In this document: positions 13,501 through 25,500 of the stretch, one piece after another
Layout of the letters: each line of letters begins with the position of its first letter
Position numbering within the stretch: position 1 is the first letter of the stretch
Origin: Prionailurus bengalensis
Lineage: Eukaryota; Chordata; Mammalia; Carnivora; Felidae
Assembly (NCBI RefSeq): GCF_016509475.1
Contig: NC_057355.1
Span: 52,151,501 to 52,215,500, forward strand
DNA: 64,000 nucleotides
Direction: 5' to 3'
Translations under genes and position numbers: made by a program
Notes under the pieces: model-generated
What the model saw: only the letters and a program-made list of their open reading frames with translations
Databases searched by the model: none
Told to the model about the DNA's origin: nothing

Positions 13501-16500
13501 GACAAGAAAATGGCAGACCTGGAATTCCTACCCAGCTCTCTCCTATAAACTCAGAGCATTTAACCACTGTCCTGTATACAAAAGTTACGTTAAATCACAG
13601 ACATAGCATTGCTTCTATTCATACCTTAAGCTATTTGTTGTTTGGTAATACACACATGAGGAAAAATAGGGGTCTAACTCATCTTTAAATAAGCTTATTA
13701 AAACCCTTTGTCTCCGTATTTATATGGACTTGGGTTTTTGTTGTTTTTTTTTTTAATGTTTATTTATTTTTGACAGAGACAGAGTATGAGCGGGGGAGGG
13801 GCAGAGAGAGAGGGAGACACAGAATCTGAAGCAGGCTCCAGGCTCTGAGCTGTCAGCACGGAGCCCGACGCGGGGCTCGAACTCACGGACCATGAGATCA
13901 TGACCTGAGCCGAAGTCGGACGCTCAACCGACTGAGCCACCCAGGCGCCCCTGGACCTGTTTTTCTTAATGACACAACCAATTAATAAACAGCGTCCCAT
14001 ACACCTGTTGGCTGGGGCTAGGAACTTTAAGGTTGCCGGTGTATGTAAACAGAAAGTAAATCTGAGTGCCTTTGACTTTATGTGGAGTGATTGTCCCCTT
14101 TAGGGTGGACCCTAGCTGCTAGCTAGTTTCAGAAGTTCTGGTGTTGTTGGATCTTCCTTATGCACCAGAGTACCGGTTGCGGTGGCCTGGAGACTTTCAA
14201 CTGCCCCTGGATGCTGGCTTTCCTTTAGTCACGCAGTTGGGTCTGTTCTCTATAAGCTTGGTTATGGGAGAGAGAGAGAGGCAAAGAAGCTCTTTGTGGC
14301 TTCTGGCTCTTCCTGCAGCTGGGGGAAGGAGTAAAGGAAATTGGACAGATGAAAAGTTTCCAGAAGTCTTTCTGGACATTTTCACCTCTTCTGAGGTTGG
14401 GGGGGTGGGGAACACCCCAGGAGTGAGGGGTACAAAACCCAGCCTTTTTATTCCTTTTTTCTTCAAGTCATTCTCTAACCCTTTCTCCTACATGAAGGAA
14501 CAGACTGTAATTGCTTAACTTTTGTTTTCCATCAGCTTTCTGAATGCTAATCTCATAGGTACCACATGTCATAGAAATGTCACTTGGACTCCCTGAATCA
14601 GTAACTTCAGGTCTTCAGAGGATTCTTGGAACAGCTTTCTTACCTCTCCTGTACTGCTCACACTTCCCACTGCTGACTCCAGAAAATCAACTCCATGCAC
14701 AGAAATGGCAGAATTTATAGTCACCTATGTAGAAGCCCTCTCTTTTTTTCCACTGATGCTCAAATACAGTGCAGGAAAATGATTATGCTTTAATTAAACA
14801 TATTTCATGAGCTTTTTACCAAGTTTTATGTAATTGCAACACTGAAGTCAGTGTTTGGGTACTGAGGTGTTATACCTACACTTCACCCAGTGTGACTGGC
14901 TACTCACAACTTTAAAAACCCAAAGGGGACTCTGCTAATAATCACAGATGATTTTCATTTGAGTATTTGGTTTTGTGTTCTTGTCATGCCCTGATGGTGC
15001 ATCTTTCTCTTTCTTTGAAGAGTTCAGAAAATGACCTTTTTGTAAAGGTTTGGTAAGGACAACATGGAACATCGTATTTGGGCATGAGAACAGCAAGTCA
15101 GTGAGTGGGGATTAGAACCAAGTTAAGGTGGATGCTGTCTTAAGTATGACTTAACTTTTTCATTATGTTGTGTTAATTATTCTTGGTTTATTTGCCTTGC
15201 AGAATGTGCCTAAGCCTGGACACAAGAGAACAGACTCCACTCATAGCAGCAATGAGTCTGAATACACCTTTAGCTCTGAAATTGCAGAAACTGAAGATAT
15301 GCCATTGAGGACAGAGGTACATTTTATTTTTTTATTTTTATTTAAAAAAAAATTTTTTTTTTCAACGTTTATTTATTTTTGGGACAGAGAGAGACAGAGC
15401 ATGAACGGGGGAGGGGCAGAGAGAGAGGGAGACACAGAATCGGAAACAAGCCCCAGGCTCTGAGCCATCAGCCCAGAGCCCGACGCGGGGCTCGAACTCA
15501 CGGACCGCGAGATCGTGACCTGGCTGAAGTCGGACGCTTAACCGACTGCGCCACCCAGGCGCCCCCCCTTTTTTTTTTTTTTTAATTTTTTTTTCAACGT
15601 TTATTTATTTTTGGGACAGAGAGAGACAGAGCATGAACGGGGGAGGGGCAGAGAGAGAGGGAGACACAGAATCGGAAACAGGCCCCAGGCTCTGAGCCAT
15701 CAGCCCAGAGCCCGACTAGAGGTACATTTTAGACACCAGGATGTGACCATGCTGTTATTAACAGAGAACATTTCCATTGTGGGGCAGACCCCATTTGCCC
15801 TTAAATGTAACAATCATTTCAAACTATACTCATAAGTGACTAATGGGTACTTAATTAGCTTATAAATTATTACTTATATTTTCCTATATGTACTTGCTTA
15901 CTTACTACATATATTTTTTTGTCAATAGACATCTTAACTTTTCATGTAATTTTGATGACCAGATTTTTTTCTTTTACAGTTCCCTTCTACATCTTAACAT
16001 ACCCTATTACAAAAAAACATAGCCTGTCATGAATTTATTTCAGACTGAGGTCAATTGTTTTGTCCTTGAATATTATAAACAACCAATGTCCAAGAGTTTA
16101 GCAAATCTGCTGCCTCTGTTTGATGACAGTTTTTACCAAAATAATTTTTTTCCACAAAAATGCAAGAAAAATAGCTTATAAATCTGCCTTACTGTTTTGT
16201 GTTATGGCACATTACCATAGCTCCAAGAGTATGGTGGCTTTAAGTTAGATTTTTGCCAAACTAATTCTCAGATCTTCTTTTCAAATGTGATGTTAGTTTC
16301 GCTAATGGATAATTCAGGCACAGCTCTTCTATTTTTATGTCATATTCTGAGAAAATGGCCAAGTCAGAAATAGACTGCTTCTGGCAGAACAGCCAAAGAA
16401 AATTGAATGATTCTTTCCTTTTTTGTCTTGGTTTTACTCAGGAATGAAATTTTCTGCCATCTAATTGTGTTCATTTTAAGGAAATATGTCATATAGTTGG

Positions 16501-19500
16501 AATCTATACATACAAGAAGCCTAAGTTAACTGATCAAAGGTCACAGCTTATAAGTGGCAGACCCGGCATTCAAACTGAGGCTGGTCTGTTAGGAGCTCCA
16601 TTCTTTACTTCCTCCCATCCGGGGACTTTACACTGCAGTTCCCCAGTGCCATTTCTGTCTATAGCTAACATTAGTCTGGGGACCATTGATAACAGCAGTC
16701 TGGCCACTGTGTAGCAGAATAGAGGTGGTTCCAGTTATTCGTTGCCATGTAACAAGCCATCCCAAACTTTGGTGGCTTCAAACAACAGCAATTTATTATT
16801 GTTCAAAACTCTTTGAATATTGATTGGGTGGTTCTTCTGCTCCACATGGTGTCGGTTAGAGCACCTCCCAGCCTTAGCTCGGATGCCGAGGTTTTCTTCC
16901 TTGGGCTTTTCCATGTGGTTTCTCTATTCAGCAGCATGGCAAATAGGTTCTAAGGATGTAAGAGCAAAAGATGCCCGGGCTGTTAGGGCCAGGCCCAGAA
17001 CCAACATCGTGTCAATTCTGCCACACTGTATGGTCATAGCAAATTACAAGACCAGCCCAGACTCAGGAGAAGGAGAATAGACTTCATCTCTTTTTATTTT
17101 TTTAAACTTTTTTTTTTTTTAATAGAGCTTGACGGTGGGAGGTGGGGGTGTGGCACAGGGGGGAGAGAGAATCTTAAGCAGCCTCCATGCTCAGTACGGA
17201 TACCCGTGACCCTGGGATCATGACCTGAGCTGAAATCAAGAGTTGGACGCTTAACCGATTGAGCCACCCAGATGCCCTAGACTTCATCTCTTGATAGGAG
17301 AAAAGACATTTGTGTTGGGAGGAATCATTGGTAGCTATCTTTGGAGACTACCACAAAGTTAGACTTTGAAGATTTCAAAATTACAGCCTCTGAGCCTCTA
17401 GTGGATATGAAGGTTTTAGGATTGCATGCAGTTGGTCTTAATGGGAGTACTCATTCCCAGCAGTCTGAGGGAAGTATGTTTACAAACTGTTGGCTTCAGT
17501 GCAATACCACTTGAGCAGCTGCTGCAGGGAAGGGGAAAGCCATGACAGAAAAGGGTGTTTTTGCTGCAGATTATTTTGTATTAAACTCAGGGCCAAGAGG
17601 CATCTTATTGATAGTTTTTCTTGAGGACATTATATTTTTAATCTCAAAAACTCTTCTGTGCTTTACCTAATTTTTCTACTCTTTTCAAGTTTTGTCCAAA
17701 TTCTTCCAGATTTGAGGGGAGGGGTAACCTTTTTGTTTCTAATTCTCACCTATATTCTGCTGAATCTTTTCCCAAATAAGAGTTATTTTAGGGGCACCTG
17801 GATGTCTCAGTCTGTTAAGCATCTGATTCTTGATTACTGCTCATGTCATGACCTCACGATAGTGAGCTGAGCACAGAACCCACCCTCTCCTTCTTCTCTT
17901 TCCTTACTTGAGTGCATGTGCTCTCGCTCTCTTTCTCTCTCTCTCTTTCTCTCTCTGTCTCTCTCAAAAAGTAAAAATAAATTTAAAAAACAGTTATTTT
18001 AGAGTGGGATTTAGTACTTTGCTCATCTCTTTTGAATAATGAAGTATGAATTGTGCTCCAGAAATCACAGACAGTCTGGAGCATTGTATATTGTCCTTCA
18101 CATGCACTGACCATTAGCAGTAGGTCGTGCACCTGGAAATCTTCTGTCACTAATAGGAAAGACTTTTCACTGAACTAGTCATCTTGTTCCTTGTGACTAA
18201 GTACATGCATTTGAAATGTAGCCGGCTCTGGTTAGAAAGGCTATCTTGAACATTGGACCGACTACTATAACTCTCCTTCCTGGAACTGAGTCCATAACTT
18301 TAGCCTCAGTCTCTCTCTGCCTCAGTTTCCTCATCTGTGAATTGATATGCTATTATTATTATGTTACTTTATAGTAAGTTGATAATTGAGGTAATTCTTA
18401 GAAAGCACTTGCAATGGTGTTTGGTACCTAGTAAGTGTTCGATAAGTCCATGTTTTTGTTCTTATCAACAGGCTTCCAGTGAATATCCTACAATTTTGAT
18501 GAGGTATGGTCAGGATCAGGAGGATAGAAATCTAGGGGTGCCTGGGTGGCTCAGTTGGTTGAGCGTCCGACTTCAGCTCAGGTCATGATCTCACTGTCCG
18601 TGAGTTTGAGCCCTGCGTCGGACTCTGTGCTGACAGCTCAGAGCCTGGAGCCTGTTTCAGATTCTGTGTCTCCCTCTCTCTCTGCTCTCCCCCACGCATG
18701 CTCTGTCTGTCTCTCTGTCAAAAATAAATAAACCTTAAAAAAATTTTTTTTAATTAAAAAAAAAAAAAAGAATTAATGTCTTTCTATCTTTGCCAAACCT
18801 GTGATTTGTTGTTCACGAGTCAGGCTGTCACCTCCACTGCTGTTTCCCTCTGGAGAGTCCACCTCAGCTCCACTTCTGTGCAGCCCTCCCACATGTGCAT
18901 CTTCATTGTCAGGTGTTGCATTCTCTTGGAAACTTGGCTTCTCCTTTCTTGGTAGCCATTGACAAATAACCCCAGTTCTGCTTCTGCCCTTGAGCTTCCT
19001 CACACATGTCAAACCCAGGGAAAAGGTCACCATAACTTTCTCAGCTGTTGTTAGCAATAATTCCAGAATGACTGCAGACCTACGGTGGTAATTTTATGAA
19101 TAAGTTCTCTTGTCTTCCTCATTTTCCTCAGATGAGAGAATGTTATTTTTTAGGTCAGTTTCAAAGCTTCACTCTCTCAGAAAAGCTCTGGATGACAAAG
19201 TCCTTTCTGAGGAAGGAAAGCAAAGCAAAACCCCAGAAACCTCTGAGCCAGATGGCCCATTCTTCCTTTTTGCTCATGTGGTGTAGAGAAGACAAATGGT
19301 ATCTCTTTGACTAGATATGTCATTAGGGCTAAGAATGGACACCATGCAGAGCACTCCTAAATAATTACCAGTCATTATGCCTCAAGCAGTTTTGTGTTCT
19401 TTCATTTCCTATTTTAATATTCCTATCTATAGAATTTTGCTTTTATCTAGCAATCAACTAATCCTTTATGTAGTATTTGGTAATATCTGAAGAGTTACCC

Positions 19501-22500
19501 GTCCCATTTTAATAAGAAGATCCCTTTTACTTTCTTATTTATTTTTTTAATGTTTATTTTGGAGAGAGAAAAAGAGAGAGAGCGAGCACACATGAGTAGG
19601 GGAGGGGCAGAGAGAGAGGAGGACATAGAATCTGAAACAGGCTCCAGGCTCTGAGCCGTCAGCACAGAGCCTGACGTGGAGCTTGAACCCATGAACTATG
19701 AGATCATGACCTGAGCTGAAGTCGAATGCCCAACCGACTGAGCCACCCAGGTGCCCCAAGAAGATTCCTTTTAAATGAAAATGCCCATTCAAGGCTGAAA
19801 GGAATGATTCCCAAATGATGACATTTTGAGTACAATGAGTGAAATATTATACTCATTGTGAGGTAAAGTCTTTTATTACAGTGTAAAAAAAGATTAAATA
19901 ATTAAAATTTTCAGGTACACATACATCATTAATAGATGAACAAACATTAAAAACACGTGAATGGAATGTTTACATTGTAAATAAGCTAATATACAAGTGT
20001 TTATGGGATGTATAGAAATGAGTTTTTATATGAAAGTGTGTAATAATTTCGTGTTCAGGCAGGATGTTATGTCTGTTCTGCTAAGTCAGGACAAACTATG
20101 GTGAATACCATATACCTAAACTTTTTCTTACTGTTGAACATTAACATTGCAAGAGTGGACAGTAAGCAAAAATCCAGGTCTAACTAGTTTGTGGGTAAAT
20201 GACCTTGATAGTCTACATATAAATGCCCCACTTCTTAGTTTAATTAATTCTTCTTAGATGTTTTTTTACAAATGGAATAACACTGAATTCGACACTACTG
20301 ACAATTCACAAAAGACCGAAGATAACTAACGAATATAAAAATGATTCAACCTCATCAAAAGATGAAGAAATATAAATTAAAACTATACTTAAATACCACT
20401 TTTGGTCTATCAACTGAGCCTTTTTTTTTTTTTTTTTTAAATCCTAACCATCATTGTACCAGACAAGGTGTTGGTTGCTTGATGGAAGTGTAAGCTGGTC
20501 CAACCAAGTTAGCAGACTTTAAAACATTAATATTTGGATATTTATGTACTAGGATATTTATTTTAGTATATTTCAATAGCAAACGATTAGAAACAACTTC
20601 AGTGCCCATCAGTAAGGTAATAGATAATCAAATGATGGTACACATGTCAATATAGCTTTTAAAAATTATGGTTTCAAGTATCATATTCTATATTTGGAAA
20701 ACACTTGTGATACAATGCTAAATTTAAAAGACAATACAAAATTAGAATGAAAATATTCCAATTACTTAAATCTATAGAAAAAAGACTGGACAGAAATTGT
20801 AGGTTTTTTTCTGGGTATGTGATTAAGGTTTTGTTTTTCTTCTTTGTACTTATTTCCTAAGCTTTCTTCATAAGCTTATTTTGCTTTTACATCAGAAAAA
20901 AAATTGTTTTAATTGACAATTTGAAATATAAGATTTACTAATCAGTTAAGAATCACACTTTGACCATTTAATTAAGTTATTGTTACTGTTTTCTCTCTTT
21001 GTAACACAAAGAGACTCTTTATCCTCTCCATTAAATCCAATGACACAATTCTTTCTCTTCTTACCTCACTAAAAATTCAAACCTGAAGTAAACCAGGTAA
21101 ATCACCTATGTCATGATCAGAACTTCCGTGGTAGTGGTTGGTAATTCTTTCCCTTTGCTCACCTTTAGTTAGTGTATCTTTATTTACACATAGTAGTTCT
21201 CACTATGAGTCTGTTTTAGAACCAATTGATGTACTTTTCAAATGCTACTCGGTTATATTTCACTTTACTAAGAGCTATACATGTTTTAGTTTTTCGCTTT
21301 TCTCTGTCTGATCTCAATATATTTATGGTATCACCTTTTCACAAATCATTTTTCCTAAATAGAAAAACATGTCATGCTCATTATAAACAATTCTAATATA
21401 GAAATGTGTAAAGTAGTCAGGGCGCCTGGGTGGCTCAGTCAGTTAAGCCTCCGACTTCAGCTCAGGTCATGATCTCATGGTTTGTGAGTTCGAGCCCCGT
21501 GTTGGGCTCTCTGCTGACAGCTCAGGGCCTGGAGCCTGCTTTGGATTTTGTGTCTCCTTCTCTCTCTACTCCTCCCCTGCTCACTCTCTCTCTCTGTCTC
21601 AAAAATGAATAAACATTAAAAAAAGAAAAGAAAAGAAATGTGTAAAGTAGAAAATGAAACTTTCCCGTAGCACCTCCCATTCTCCGAGATAACCATTGAT
21701 GACCTTTTCGAATTTTGTATGCTATGTGCTAGATATATTTAAGAGTCACATGCATTTATTTGTTTCTTTGTTTTTGTAATGAAAATAAGACAATATAAAT
21801 ACCCCTACAACTTGTATATTTCACTTAATGCTTTTATCTAGGACATATTTATCCACTCATGTATATCTATTTCTTTTTTTTTTAACAGCTATAAAATATT
21901 TTATAGTGTGGTTATACTATGATTTAAGCAACTCTTGTATTGACATTCAGGAGTTTTTTGCCCATTTTTTACAATTGCAAAACATGCTGCAATGAACATT
22001 TTTTTCTATATATTTTTGTGTACCTGTATAAGAATCTCTGCAGGATTAATTCTTAAACACATATTGCTAGGTTAAAGGGTATACACATTTAAATTTTAAT
22101 AAGTGCAGTTACCTTGCCCTTTTACAAGGCCTACTTATACTTCCATCAGTATTATATAAGACGCTGTTACTAACACATGGCATTCTCAATCTTTCCAGTC
22201 TTTGCCAATCTGACAGGGGAAAGTAGTGCTAATTGTTGCTTAGTTTGCATTTCTCTATTCATTAGCTAGGTTGGATGTGTTATTTATATACTTTTTGGCC
22301 ATTTATTTTTCTTCTGTAAGTTTGCTCTTTTTTTTTTTTTTTTTTTATTGGACCGTTCATTATTTTCCCATTGGCTTGTACATCTTCTGGATCATCTTGA
22401 CCATCTTATGATTTCTGGGGTTTAGGAGCCAAGTGAGAAGAAGGTACCTCTGGACATGTCATTGTTCCTCAAGCTCCAGAAGCGGGTCACAGAGCTGGAG

Positions 22501-25500
22501 CAGGAGAAGCAGGTGATGCAGGATGAGCTGGACCGCAAGGAGGAGCAGGTGCTCCGCAGCAAGGCAAAGGTATGCAGTGCTCCTCCAGCCCAGGGCTAAG
22601 GGCAAATTGAGCTCTGAGCCTGGGACTTTATGTGCAAGTCTGCAATCTCTTCTTTAATGGAAACCCTGCCCAGAAGTACTTTATCTAAGCAGAATTTGGT
22701 TCATTTAGTGAGGGCTCAACTCTCCTCACTATTTTCTGTGGAGCAAGGAAATATTCTGGGTAAAAATGTGACAATTAAAATATAACTACTTATTTATAAA
22801 GTTTTTAACTTTACATTTTCCCTAGGAAGAAGAAAGACCACAAATTAGAGGCGCAGAACTGGAATATGAGTCACTCAAGGTAATGGGAAGTTACTGCTCA
22901 AGGCTTTGAATATCTTGTTTTGGCAAGTAATCTGCTCAGAGCTTCTGTTTTTCTTACAGAATGTCCTTAAGGGCACCAGAAGTCCTAGCTTCAACCTTTT
23001 TCAGGCCTTACTTCTAGCCTTGTGTTGTTCCTTTTTGTAGATTCTATTTCACATAAGCTAGAATTGAGTCCAAGCAGATCAGGAGCAGTAGCTGCCATTT
23101 GAGGCTATGGATTCTAGCGTCAGACTGTGTGGGTTCAAATGCCAGATCTGCCACTATATGGCTGTGTATAAGTGATGTATCTTTTCTGTGCCTCACTTTT
23201 CTCATCTATAAAATGGAGATAATGGTAATATTTATATTATAAGACTGTCTGAAGATTATGTGAAGTAATCCAGTAAACTGCTTAGGATAATGCCCAGCAC
23301 ATAGTAAGTACCCAGCGAATGTTGGTTGCAATCATTATTATCATCATTTTTAAATGCCTATACTTTATGTATTAGCTCTAATTCTTACAGTAATCTTAGA
23401 GCTAATATGTACTTTAGTATGCAAAGTATATATTATGTAAAGTACATATTAGCTCTAATTCTTAGAATAATACTGCAAGTGAGTATTTTAGTTCCCATTT
23501 TACAGATGGGAAAATTGAGGCTAAGAGATATAAATAACTTCCCTGAGATAACCCCACTAGAAACCAACAGGAACAGGATTTGAACATAGTTATCTTTGGC
23601 TCCAAATTCTGTACTCTAACCACGAAACCCCATTGAAACTACGTATTTGTAGAGGAAAATAACTAGGTATTAGTTTGCTAGGTATTACAGTAGAAACATA
23701 TTCTGTTTTATTTTTTAGAAACTGTTGCGAGGAGGAAAATGAAGGTAAAGAATTGTCTTCTTAATGGTTAAAGGCAATGTCTATCTAGCAGGCACTGTGT
23801 GTCCCAGAGCAGTTAAACACAAGAAAAGGCTCTGATTAAGAAGCAACAGGAGTTCTTAAAATACAAAGCATCTTGGGTAACCCAAGAGTTGAGATTTAAA
23901 ACAAACAAGAGCGTATTTCTTGATAAAGGATAGATGTACTTGGAGAGCCTGGCTGACTTAGTCGGCGAAGCCTGCGACTCTTGATCTTAGGGTCATAAGT
24001 TTGAGCCCCACGGTGGGCATAGAGTTTACTTTAATTAATTAAAATTAGTTAAATTAAATTAAATTAAATTAAATTAAATTAAATTAAATTAAATTAAAAT
24101 CAGGGTAGGTTGTGCTTCACTCAGCTCCTTCCTTTGCTTTCCAGAATCAGAACCTTGTCAGCCCTGTGAAGTTTGGGCTATCAGGCTATCAGCTATCAAA
24201 ACACCCCCAGCTTTAAAATTTTTTCTAGGTTATTAATCAGGTTATTAGTCTTAAATTTCTTTTTCTCAGACATTTTCTGCCTATGTTTATTTTTTACTGT
24301 TTTCTCCTCTTGTGAACTATATTCTAGAATAGCTAGAAAACTATAGCAAGGTTTATGATTATAACCAAAGCTAAGAATTAGAAAAGCCACAAAATAGCAT
24401 AAGGAAACACATTATTTTAAAGCCTTTATGTGTATTTGAGAATTCCTAGGGTCTCCCTAAACTGTCATGAGGGTTTTTGCATTATTGTTTTTTTCAGTAA
24501 TATTACTTCAATCTGGTCCTGATACGTTATTTCCTAATACTGTGATGTGGAACATAATTTACATTAGTAGGACCTGTCCTCTGTGGATTTGCAACTTCCT
24601 ACAGCCCAGAACTGGTGGCTACTGCTTCCTTTTGAGGCTGCACATCTAGGTGTAGAGAATCCCTGCCCAGCCCACAGTTTCTTTAGCAGCCCTCCCCTTG
24701 AAGGCAGTTAGAATTCTTCCACTGACCTTTAATAAACACTTTACTGATAATACCTCGTATTTGCTTTACAGTTTGAAAAGTTTTTCCTACACTTTATCTT
24801 AGTCATTGTCACAACTTCTCAGATAAGGTATTTCCTTTTTAAAGGATGCTTAGAACATTTAAGAGATTTGCTATCAGGTGAGTAGAACCTGATCTTGAAT
24901 ACCAGACAGTAGGAAACTTTCTAAATACCCTAGGTTCGTAGCATCATTTGTTTGAAAATTAATTCTTACCAAAAAAATGTAGTATTTTAAAATACTCTGA
25001 AGAGTAGGTGATGGGCATTGAAGAGAGCATCTTTTGGGATGAGCACTGGGTATTGTATGGAAACCAATTTGACAATAAATTTCATATATAAAAAATAAAT
25101 AATAAATAAGCAAACGTTAAAAAAATAAAATAAAATACCCTGAAGAACCCTTTTGCCCTTTCTAAATTATAAAATGAATAAATCTGTTCCTTCAGTAATA
25201 GCACTACTTGTGACAGTACTTATGTTTTCGAAGAGAAAAAAGGGTGGCAGCAAAGAGTCATCTCTATTATCCTGACTCTTTTGCCTTTTGTACCCTTTGT
25301 CTAAAGGACTAACTCACAATATGGGTCATATAAGACAAGGATCATATGGGATGGGGTGGCACAGGCCCATGGAACGTAGGATTGTCATCTCCAGATCACA
25401 CAAAAATGGACAAATAAAGACATTCTCTGTGGTATGTTAAAAACGGGGCCCAGATCATAAAGTTCCCAGGGATTAGCTTGGTATTTCTCAAAATGTGCTC

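Larger units (their letters stand above)
10817..15202 (+). other. MYO5A: MYO5A intron
   Basis: Holds an old L1-type fragment near 10835-11050, a MIR (13350-13580) and a SINE (13744-13951). Nothing identified in 11050-13350 or 13970-15200 beyond a purine-rich patch at 12960-13250. Confidence 0.8.
15317..22425 (+). other. MYO5A: MYO5A intron, about 7.1 kb, repeat-dense
   Basis: Largest intron here (15317-22425). Besides the SINE pair it holds a MIR piece (16525-16605), an old repeat split by a SINE (16727-17355), three further SINEs, one more near 21420, and old L1 fragments from 20340 to 22370. Nothing identified in 15740-16500 or 18790-19500. Confidence 0.85.

Noticed and set aside
14141..14518. 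125-residue frame with a Gly/Ser-rich middle
   Set aside because: Intronic, no homology recognised, no supporting splice sites or conservation evidence.
15379..15835. Repeated small proteins beginning [20 protein letters not shown] (also at 43833 and 52446-52655)
   Set aside because: They are translations of the antisense SINE body and recur at each young copy; not genes.
18535..18600. Possible tRNA gene in the SINE head
   Set aside because: Carnivore SINEs derive from a tRNA and keep promoter-like boxes, but the sequence does not form an intact tRNA and continues into SINE body.
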